From: Aptenodytes patagonicus
Taxonomy: Eukaryota; Chordata; Aves; Sphenisciformes; Spheniscidae
Length of the DNA stretch: 64,000 nt
NCBI RefSeq assembly: GCF_965638725.1
Contig: NC_134955.1
Span: 9,390,316-9,454,315, forward strand
Direction of reading: 5' to 3'
Shown: positions 27,401 to 39,400 of the stretch, piece after piece
Numbering within the stretch: the stretch's first letter is position 1
How the letters are laid out: the number at the start of each line of letters is the position of its first letter
Position numbers and translations under genes: made by a program
The notes under the pieces: generated by a model
Told to the model about the DNA's origin: nothing
Database searches by the model: none
What the model saw: the letters and a program-made list of their open reading frames with translations, nothing else

Positions 27401-30400
27401 ACTGCAGCATGTTTGCTTTGATACGGTTCTCAATGAAGTCAGCGGAGTTTTGCCAACTGGAGCGGCGGGGCAGCCAGCGATGTTTCATACAGTTGACCTG
27501 ATTCTACAAACTTCCAAACGAATTTTGGTTTTGAAGGAGCTCAGGTTTAAGTCTGAAGTGGAGGCCTGTAGCTGAGCGGCGATGGCATTAACACATCGAC
27601 CTTTCCATGAGGAGATGAGAGGTAAATCTGAATACATGAAGTTGCATCTGTTAGGCATGTTCCTTTGCTCCTTTCTGCCCTCGGCCCACAATGCCTGGCA
27701 CTTTGCTGCCCACCAAGACAACAAGGAGGAGGCATGCCAGGCCTGTCCGACCTGCTTTTCTATCAAGGGAAAAAAGCGTAAGGTGAGTCCTAAACAAGGA
27801 ATTGCTTAAGTTTGCTAGGACTGAAAAGAGTAACAGTAAAATTGTGTTCTTAGCCACCTACCTTATAACCAAGGGCCTTCAGTTCGCTAGCAGAGCAAGG
27901 GTACAAATCCATGAACTTATACCTGTCTACCAGCAGAGCTGTTTCTTTACCCTCATATTCTTCCTTGAATGCCGTAAACCTCCGTTTTTCAACTTTCAGT
28001 ATACTAGCTAGATCACCAATGTTACTTTCAAAAGCTAAAAACCGAGCCCAGATTTCCCTGTAAAAGAACAGATAAATAGACAGGTGCTGAAGGAGAAAGA
28101 ATTACTGATCACGACCCGATTAAAAAACACACGAGAGGAGAGATTCAAAGGAGGTAATCTGGGAACACGTGACCATTTCTGTTATTTACTTTAGATGCAT
28201 CTATAACATGCATTACCTTCCCAGTGCCTTACATATTTCTGTAAAAGCTTTCAATCTAGTGGATCGTAAAGGACTTTGTTATGGAAAGGAAAGGATTACT
28301 GGTGTAAATGACTTCAGCATTTGAGGTAAGCTTTTCTCATCAATGTAAGATGCACAAATAGACTTTACTCATCCCGCTACACAGAATTTCACTCTGATCC
28401 TGATATGTGAAGGACTTTTCAACATAGATTATGATTTAGTTCATCTGCATAGACTAGCATATTCTAGCAGGCAAGAGCAATACCCTATAACACAATAGGC
28501 AGCACTTCAGAATTGTACATAGCCCAAAATAGATCCAGTTACTGCTTATTTCTCTGTGGAAAATCTCGTATATAACTTAAGCAACATCTGACCATATTTC
28601 TGGACTTGATTCAACTTTCATTTTAGCTTTGGAGTTCACCTTTGAAGAAGATTCAGCTTTAAAATTCTTGGTTTTTCTCACTTTTAAAATGGACATAAAA
28701 ATACTTCTCACGGAAGATCAGAATTAAAGTGCAGAATCGATGTGCACAGCAGTGCGATGTTTGATTTCTTAGTTTTTGATGCCTGTATCTACCAGAATAA
28801 TAATGGTGAGCACTTGGACTGCAAAGGGTTTGGTAAGCATTTTTTCAGAGAAATAAATTTAAGAAGTAGTAATGAAAATGTGGCAGTGAGTGGTTAATCC
28901 AAGTCTTTTCTGGTTCTTTCCCTATTTATTTTCAGTTGGCTGGGAGTTGTTCAGCATTCTCCTCAATAAATTCCTGACTCACCTTCTCTAACATAATGCT
29001 CCTGAAAGATGTTCTCAACTCCCTCTCCCCGTCTATCTAAAGCATCTATCTGGTGAGCAATACGTGTCCTCAGCCACGCCACCTGCTCAAACCACTGAAT
29101 CTACTGCGCAGGAGGATTTTGCACTCTATCCTCAACAATCCTGCGTCAATGAGGTTTTGAAGTCAATAAATTAATGAATTTCACTGCAAGTGGGATAGGG
29201 ACTTTCACAAATCTGTCACAGTTGGTGCTATTTTAGACAGCATGAAGAGGGGAAGGAACATCTGTACCTAATATTGTCCTGCTGTTCGTTTTTCTAATTT
29301 CTTTGGGATGTTTGTAGTTGAAAGGGGTTATGTATCTTTTTTAGTGTAGTGAAACTGCTTTTGCAGACGTACCCAGATTTCTCAGGTGGAAGGCTCCCTG
29401 AAGTTAAAACACGTTCAAACAAAACTCTTGTATTATTGTCCTCTTTAAAAATAGAAAGAAAAAAGAAAAATCACACTGAGTAAAATATATTAAAGACAAT
29501 TTAAAATCATGTCCATTCAAAGAAATGTGTACATTAAATTAAATAGAAGGCTGACATTCTGATACCTGGATTTGAATTTCAGTAAGTAGAAAAAAAATCT
29601 GAACGCCTACATAAAACTTTACCAATGTTAAATTCTACTGTGAATTTGTTATTTGAAAGTCTATTTATTTCTGTTGATAGCAACAAACCGATCCCAATAC
29701 AGGTTCTTTTATAACAGCACAGCTATTGCTTGGCATCTCTTCGGGATCTCTGTTTTTTTCCATTTTCTTTAATTATCACGATGGCATATCTCGGTAATTT
29801 TAAATTTGGCCTTTCAATTCATTACTTCCCTTTTAAATTAGGGCAATATTAATATACTTGTGTATTCCTCAGAAGTCCTCCCAAAATTGTTAGACCTGGT
29901 TCCCAATGAGCAGTCAGCCTTTGTACGTTGCCACCTGGGGCAATGGAGTGGTTGGTGGTTTTGTTCTTAAAACTGCTAGCTTGTGCCCTGTTTCTCTCGC
30001 TGTGTATTTTACCGCATCTTACATTTACAGGAGTTCAGTGATCAGTTTTCCAGTAAAGTCTGCTGTGTTGCTAAGACAGAGCAATACACTGGCAAGTTTT
30101 AAGATAATTTTTTTTGACGGCAGCCTATGGAAAGGCATTGCAAATATTCATGTAGACCTAAAATAATTTCTTGCAAAATTAAATATACTTTGACTTGAAA
30201 AAAAATCTGTTCACAGCTCACGGCAGGAAAAAAGCTCTAAATCTGTTCAAACTTTCAGAGCCTGAAAAAAGAAGGTACTGTAGTCTGACAGGAGAGATTC
30301 ATGTGCCTGGTGCCTACAGAACGCACTGGGAGGTTCAGAAGGTCCAGCAGCACAGCTACCTGCAGCCACCGCTCACACCAGCAGTGCGGAGGCTGGCTCA

Positions 30401-33400
30401 CAAAATTGAGCTAGGAATTCGTAATAAAACCCAGATTGTGTTACACCTCTGTGTTGTTATGCTACAAAAGCTAGAGTATTGAATACTTGAAGAAATACCT
30501 GAAGAAATCTGAAAATCTAATGCGTATCTGGCAGACAGGGCTGGGCAGAGGAAGAGCCTGGGATGAACCGCTCTTCTCCCTCTTCTCTAATTCCCCATGA
30601 AACATGGACCAGGACAGTTCCGCACAAAGGTCTCTGTCAGCCCCTGCTCCCCACAGCAGCTCGGGTTTCTTGTAACATCGCTATTAACTCCTGCATCAGG
30701 GAATCCCACGTAGAGACCTTCCGCCACCCCCCCGCCTCCTGCCCGAGGCTCCCCAGCCCCCTGTGCCCCCAGTGCTGGCACAGGCGGGGAGCGGCGTGCC
30801 TTGCCCGTGCCCTACTCTTTGCATTGCAAACCGGCTCCCCGGCAACTTCCAAGCAGGAGCGATATTCACAATATCGCTTTTATATCTTGCTCATCTCATC
30901 TATTTGGGGAGAAAGAATTTAAATTAATTCTAGTAGGGACCAACTAACCCATCACTTCTCGCATGCTGATTTCAACCCCCTGTAGATCTTTTCCCTCGGA
31001 ATTTAGATTTCTCAGTGTACTCCCCACTGTTCATAGCAGATGCTGTAAAACTGCTGCAATGCAAGTGAGTTGCAATTTGGAAAGTTCGCTCTCCTCTATT
31101 CAGTAGAATCAAGATCTAATGTCAATGCACTTCTGGAACTACAGTAAGGACAAAACAGCAGGGTTTTTTTCCAAATTAATTCCCGAGTTTTATGAAGAGG
31201 TTTCATTGCTCTTCAAGAAGAATTAAGACTAAAATACAAAGAACTTGGCCTGAACCTGAACTCACAGAGAAGGCACATTAATGCTTCATTAGACCTCTCA
31301 AAGCTTAAAGCTTACCATTAAGGTGAGAAAGGTAGTCGATATATGCCAGTACGTATTCTGGAATGTCCCCATATTTTTTCAGCCCTAGCTCAAAAATCTT
31401 AAAGGCCACAGACTTATCCTGCAAACGTTAAAAAAAAGACATTATCAGCTTCAGTGAGCTACGCACCCTCCTGACACTTCCTTAATATCAAACTAAGCAT
31501 ACATGATTACCTTACTACAGTAATACTCCATTAAAGCTGCTGTAACATAGACGTGATGGCGGGTCCGGGCATCCTCTCTTGCTTTCTTAAATATCATTCT
31601 TCCAGATTTTATGCCTTCTGCTCGCCTTGCAAATTTCATATATTGGATATAAACCTAAGGTGCATATTAATATTTATACAGTTACAGTGCTAACAAAGAA
31701 TACTAGGATATAATAAAGTTTTTGACTATATCTGAAATAATCTTTACTCACAAAATACAGCTAATAATACAGTCATAATAGAAACAAGACTGTGTTGCGC
31801 CTCTGTGTTGTTTTGCTATAAATACTGAGGCAAAGCTTTTATATAATTTTTTTTTAAAAATGGAATATACCTAAGGCTGATCCCCTGACATGGCAATAGT
31901 TAATACACAGATTTTTCAAGGAAGGGGAGATAAATAGATGAATGTAATTTACATAAGGTGGTGCCTTCAGAGAACCAGGGGCTTATTGTAAAAGTGGTAA
32001 CTTTCCAATAAAGTTAAGACATCCATAAAGCTAAAGAACAGTCAAAAGGCCTGATGAAGCATTTTACTGTACATCATACAATCCAAGATACAAATCATCC
32101 TGTCTGCAAATATTTATACCCGACCAAGGAAATAATGACTGTGCTATTTAATTCAGTGGCCAATTTATGATTTGCATTTCTTTGGGACTTAACTTTTTTC
32201 CACTCTGAATTAGATCACAAATAACAGCATTCCTCAAATAGGAGGAACTGGTATGTGGTTTCTCGGAAAAATGTGTATTTTGGAAGCATTATGATCTGTG
32301 TTTAATGAATAGAACATGTCAGTAAATGGATACCTTTCCTCTGACACTGACCTGTTTAATTTTAGACCTCAGACCTTCTTTTTCCCTCTCATGCTTTGTT
32401 GCGTCTATTTATAAACTAAATAACTTTTTGAGGGCAGGTTACTTTCTCACACCATTTGTTCAGTACTAGCACAGCTGGCACTACAGACAATGTTGTTTAC
32501 TATATAACTTAAGCAGATGTACAGCAATACTCCTTGACACTTAGAGGGTACATTACAAATTTATTTGCAAGCTACACGTACACAGTACAGTGTATTTCTA
32601 TGTGGGGAGAACAATGGACAAAGGCAACGTGCTTTTAATCAGTTAAGGGGAGGCAAAGTGACATTTTAGTTGAGCCAACAAAACATACACCAATTCTTAT
32701 GAGCTGCGTAATGAAATCTTTAATAGCTTATATCTTCGTTGCTTGTTTGAAGAGATTCTCCAAACTAGACAGAGGAGAAAAGTGCACACGACAGTGTATC
32801 TAAGTGGATTAAAGGCTATAATTATCAACCTTGCTGAAATTTTAATCTAATTCTGTCATCTCAGTACTCCACCTGCTCAATCACCCTTGTGACCCAATGA
32901 ACTCCTGTAAGTACTTCCCCATTCTTTGAGCATACTCAGGTGACTATCCATGCAAATGTGGAAAAACTCAATACTAAGGGTCATCTTACCAGAGTGGGAT
33001 CAATGTCTTCAATAGCCAGGAGTCTGTTATATATGCTGTGTACTTTCTCATACTTCATTCGACTCTAAATAAAAAGGAAATACAGACTGCTTAGTAACGC
33101 TATTGCAAATCACCTGTGAGAATGCGAAAATCAATCTGAAGAAAAAACTAAAATTTTTCTCTTTCCTTTTTTCCCCAGTTGAAGACTATGTGTGTCAGTC
33201 CCTTTACTCAGATGCATTTTTTGTCTTGTGCAGTCATTTCTTTACTTCCCACATTAATTTCTCCCTAGTGCTTATGCACATGCTTTTCAAGAATCTCTGA
33301 AGTCTTTTTCTAATTTAGTAATACTGCAGCAGAACTGTCACTGTAGGTGTTTGGGATAAGAAGACTGTTTCCTTTACCTCCGTCTAAAAGTAATGTGCAG

Positions 33401-36400
33401 ACAGCTAGGAAAATCGCTTTCTTCACTCTCCAACCTACGCATTTCAAATAATCCACTCTGTTCCCTGCCAGCTGCAGCTCTCCAAGTTGTATTGTGCAAC
33501 CTTAAAAAATTTAAATTGCCAGTATGCTTAGGATACAAGAGGCTGCACCGAAAGCCAAGGAAGGCTTTTTCTTCTAAGGGCAAAGGTTTTTTTTTCCTGT
33601 TGTCCTCAGTATCTTCCTGCAAAGACTCTTCCATGTTATGATAAGTGGGCAAAATATATCTTGCAGAGGATTCCAGAGTCCTCATCTGATCAGTGGGAAA
33701 CGGCCTTTATTCCTGATGGTTCATGTGCAAAACCAACCACTGTCGGGGCATTACTCATTACGGAGGCTGTGCAATATGGTGGTAGCCTGGGTAAAGAGAT
33801 TTCTCAAGAAAGCTGCAGTATAGGGTGCCTCCCATCTTCCCTCACAGCCATGCAAGTACAAACATTAAACCACCAAGAATTAGATAGGAAAGGTGTTCTT
33901 TATCCCCATTTTAAAAGTGAAGAAGCTGCTGCTCTGGTAAATGTAAATCTATCAGCCTTTCAACTTCATAGTAATTTGAAAAATATAGTCAATATTTAAG
34001 TGGAAAGACAGTAGATTTTCAGAAATTTTTTAACTCATGCTATGGGCTTTTCTTCTCCATGTTGTCAGCTCAGTCTCAGAAACACTGAGTGAGATTAAGG
34101 CTAGAAGAATCGGTAAATTAATTCTATAGAATTCTGTGTGTTCAGTATGTTTCAAATAAATGACATTACTGATGAGAGATGTCTTTGGGTTTTGACGTCA
34201 GTATATCACTATTTTTGCTCACCTCTTCATAATCTGCATATGCAAAATAAAGTAGCATATTCTTCTTTAATAAAGTGCTGATCGCTCTTTCATAAATATT
34301 AGCAGCCTCATCACTGAAAAGTTTAGCATTGTTCATGTCCTGTTATAAAATAAGTACGATAATATAATTGTTCAGCATCTGTGACAATGAAGGCCAGTCT
34401 ATGGAATATCTTCTGTCTGTGAACAGTCCCAGTGAACTTCCATGCAGTGCTCCAATAAAGAGACAATCAACTCCCCAGTACTTAAGGAATCACAAAATCA
34501 GGCCAACCCCTCCCCCCCCCGACCTAAAACCGTCCAACACTGAAATAGTTTTTCATAATTCTTATCTCAAGTGCAAATATTTTTATTTCTTAAAATAGCC
34601 CCAATTTTAAAATTTTGAACATGACACAAGTTACAGCGCTAAGTATTTTTCACACCCCCCTCCTTGGTTCTTAAGTCTTTGAGGAAAAATTAACAGTACA
34701 CGACGTCAAAGCAATGAAATAAAGAAAGCCAATGGCGATCTGCTTACCCCTTTTTCAGCTAGCAGTTTACTAGATTGCTCGAGGTACTGTGCAGCTTCAT
34801 ACCAGATATCTGGGTGATGTCCCAGAACCAAAAGGCATTGCTCATAGGCAAACATAACTGGGGGGGGGAAAAAAAGTAAGAAATACTCCTTGTATATTAT
34901 CGCAGAAATGCTACCATCTTGCACAAGGGAAGTATGAAATACAAAAACCAGCAAATAAATCAGACAATATTAACACTAATTGGCTTTGAATAATAACGAT
35001 CACAACTGCATTCTTTTATATTGCCAGGAACTTTATGAATCATAACCAGCAGCTAAAACCTGCCTCCTCCGCAGAGGAAGCAGCAGAACTCATTCAAGAA
35101 CATCAGCCATAAAATCAGGCTGTGATCCACCATTTCCTGACCTCCAATGAAAGTTCAGTGGCACACGACTATAGCGCTGTCCCCCAAAATCCATGTATTA
35201 CTTTCAGCTTGGCTTAAGCAAAAACTAAAGAGTAGTCTAAAAAAACCACCCACACAATTCAAGAAACTCGATCAACTTCTGCTCCAGCATGATCCCTGAA
35301 CACTAAATCACATCATTACTTAACGCTGGAGTTCATTAATGCAGCTAGGAAATACAATTCTACATGTCCTAGCGCAATATCTAATTACCTCTTTTTGTTA
35401 TGAGGGTTTGATCTTCTGTACGCAGAGGATTGCTCTTTTCCCACTGGATGTATTTCTTCCACATGTCTACCTGCTGAGCCTCTTGTGGGGTATTTTGTGG
35501 GGGGACAGAGGGAGCATTGCGGTCCAGACCTTTCATCACTGTCTCATATTCCTGAAACAGAAGCAATGTTTTGAACAGCAGATTTGAACACATTAAACAC
35601 TTATTTCAGGTTATGCTTTATAAAACTGATACAAATATTTTAGCATACCAAGCTTATTAGTCTAACACACACTTTTATTTGAAAATAAGAACCAAGTTTA
35701 ATGCTAGTTTGTAGAATTAAATAGAACAAAGAAAAGTCAACAGAAGGTTGTACCTTTGCCACACGTCGTGCATTCATATAATCTCTACTCCTGTCTTCAA
35801 TCATCTTCTTAGCTAAGTGAATATTGATGCCCTGGAGAAGGGTGAAAAAAGGAACTGGGAATGTGCAATTTCACTTTGGAAATACTGATACAGAAAAGAG
35901 CTTGAAAGGGGATGCAAAAGTGAGCAAGAAGAACAAAGTTATTTTAAAATATTGATCTCAAAAGGTACTGCATTTCCCCTAATAAACGTGTGGGCAAGAA
36001 CTTATTTATCAGAGAATAAACTCACTACTGAAAATCAACTGACCTGAAGCACCTCAGTGTATTTTTAATCACTTACAGCTTTCAAAAATACAATGAACTT
36101 TACATAAACCTGCTGCGGGAGAAAGTGGAAAGAATGTATTTGTGATTTACATTTTTCCTTTTAAATCCTGGGCAGTGCCTAGTCAGGGTCACAGCTCCCT
36201 GCCTCGCTGCTGCCTGCTGTTCACCAGGTGAAGACTGAGACAGCATATGAGCAATTCAGTTTTCTTCAACAAGTAATAACAGAGATTGACCTCAAAGCTC
36301 TGCCTTCTTCTCTGTTCCTGAAGTAACTGACAGCTTTTAAGAGAGGTTATATTCAACACACACCCTGCCATACACGTACCTTTGTCAGCTGAGAGAGACT

Positions 36401-39400
36401 TGAGACCTGTCACTGCAGAGAGTGACACCCCTCCAGGACCGCACGCACGCGCAGAGGGCCCTGCCGTGCTGCTGAGCAAGAGCAGCAGGGGATTTGGGGC
36501 AGCCGGGCCCCCAGGCACAACCCACGTCTCAACATCAGCAACACAGGCCTGGTCACGGGGTCCCAGGCATGAACAAAATCTCAAAGAACTGCTCTCGTGG
36601 CAGGATAAGCAACCGCCCTTTTGTTCATGCCTGTGTCAGGGAGGATTTTGCTGGCATGGCTTGCCAGGACTTTGAGGAAGGTGAGCACAGCTTTCAGTCC
36701 TATTCCAAACAGGCACCTGAGCTGGGTGCCCACTCACTACAGAAGCAAGGTACCGCCTGGACTCTCAGAGTGCCGTCTGCGATAGCTAGCTGGGCCAGTT
36801 AGCATACAAAACCAGCAATGCCCCATTTAACGCAGGACCAGGCTGAGGACGCAGCAATGTTCTCCCAGGATGCACTCCCAGCCTCGTGAGGTGCAGCCGT
36901 GCAGCTTTGTGAGCCAAAGATTGTCACTTCTCTGTCTCACTAGGGGTGTTACCACTTTTGACCATTTGTTTAATTAAAGACACTGGTGACTGACAGGCTG
37001 ATATTGCTACCCGGTGGCTACCAACTGAGCTAAAGGCAAGTTTGAGAGTATTTTAATTGCAGCAGATAGCCAGTAACCTTTTGTACCGAGACCTGCACAT
37101 GATCTCTGTGTTGTTGGGCTACTGATGTGGGGAATCACTTCCCCCTCAAAGAGCCCTTCTGGTGAGGAGCATTTCCTTCCCTGTGCCAGGACACCTGTAC
37201 ACAGCAGCCCTTTCCCTCAAGGCCAGCCTAGCCAGAACAGGACATGCAGAAACCTGTGTCCGAGCAGAGTGCCGGCCCTCAGCTTCCAGCAGCTCTGAAC
37301 AGCCGGAGGTGCTGGTTTGTGTTACAGGTGTCAGCCAGAGCTGCCTCAACTAGAAGATACAGAATGAATGTAGGACAGGTTTCAGCTATCATTTTGACAG
37401 TCTCCCTACGTATTAATGAAAGTACTAGGAACCAGCAGTGACAGCCTTCATTTGCTACGTGGGAGGGGAGGAGGAAATTTACAGGGAAGTTGTACTGGGG
37501 ATTTTCCTATGCAGGAGAAGGCATGTTGCTGGGTATCTTCCCTGGTGGTCAGCAGGCTATCTGTGGTGTCCCTGAATACTGACAGGGTGATAAGCTGTTA
37601 CAGTACATGCTCGTGGCTGTGGATGCCAGGAGGTACTCCCGCTGGCTAAGCACAGTGGCCCTATTAGTGTCAGGTCACCAATCCTCCAACTTGCATAATT
37701 AGCAATAGGGAAAGAGAAATTGTCCCTTCCTTCCTGTTCAGTGCACAGCTGACCCGCAGCATGCGGCACCTGCAACCCTGGGTGCAATATGCAGGACAAG
37801 GCAGAGTGCTGTATGAGCATCCCTGCTTGACGGTGCTGAGCACAAGGGCACCTACCCTCAGTTCTGCATTCTCACCTCTGCTGATGGGGACAGGTTAACA
37901 AGCCATTACCAAACGTGTTCACAAATACGCTATAAAGGTGCAGCTACAAATTAGCATGCAAGGTCAATGAGTTGAAGTTACGCTTGCTGAAGACAGTGTG
38001 GTAGCAGACTCACCTGAATTGACGCTGTAATGGCTTCAGGTGAAGGATGGTGAGGAACACTGTATATGTTCCTGAGATCGTATAACTTAGTATCGCGAAG
38101 GAAGTCCAAACCATCATAGCTGAATGCCATTTTACCCTGTTCAACTAGAACTGAAAGGAAGGGAGCGCCTCCTTGGGGAAGCAAGCCCTCATTGCCAGCT
38201 GATCTGCTCTAGCTTTCATTAAATATATTCTCCGTCATTGATGCAGTGATTTCTAATTCACCAGCAATTCTACTGGGCCAACTGGGAAATGGGACAGCTA
38301 AATGTATCCTATAGAAAGTCTTTAAAATAAAAAAGAATTATCACTCAGGTACCTGGACAGTTTTGCCACAGGTCTTGGTACATACTGCACATGCAAAATG
38401 TGTTTATACTGCCGGTCATCTCTTTTACACGTAATTATTTAGTGGATACAGTTTGGGCACCATACTTAATTATATGATTTTTTTTTTAAAATGTCACAAA
38501 CAAATTTCATGTTCTTGATTACCTCTTCGTATTTGTTATAATCTCTCCAGAGCTGTTCTATGTTTATCATTGGATTCACACAACCACGCTGGTAAACCCT
38601 ACGGACAGCTGTTATCCTCTGGTTTTCTGCGTAAGATCCTACTGCTTCTCTAAATAGTGGGGAGAGAGATTAACGTCAGCTATTACAGATCATAACTGGT
38701 ACGAACATCAACATTACATTAACTGAGCTTAAAAAAATTCTTTTAAGGTACTTACACGCCCTTCAAAAAATTGATGTAATCCACCCAGATCTATGTGAGA
38801 AAAAATATTACATATAATGAAACCAATGTTTAGTTGTACTTCTTATAAAGTAAGAAATAAAATGTTTTTTGATAAAAAAACCATACCTGGTATGACATGA
38901 TTTCCATGCCAATCTTATCCAGAGCAAAATCATATGCCTGAGCCATTTTTTCTCTGAGGAAAAAAACAAACCACAAAGACCATAGAGCAAGTCTATAGTA
39001 TTTTAAAAATTCTTTATTTAAGAGTATCCTTTTGCACACCAAATTCTAACCAAACATTGATGTATGAAAAGTATCATTCAACAGCTGAGAGTAAAAATTG
39101 GCATTCAGATAGCTTTAAATTCTGCATTTAGGGTTTTGTTTGTTTTAAAGAAAATTATTTTAATCTACTGGTGGCAATCTAGCACACTAACAGTTCCTGA
39201 GACACAACCTCCCTCTTAAGTATGGGGAAATCCACGTGTACTATGTGCACTGGAAGTTGAGAAGCTAGGAAACAACTGCTCTCTACATCTTCTCAGCTGA
39301 CAGATGTACCCCTGGTTTCTTTTTTTCCCCAGAATTCCCCAAACCTTGTTGTAATTCTCCAGGAACACCAAAAGGCTGGGGCAATTAGGAGTAGCTCCCC

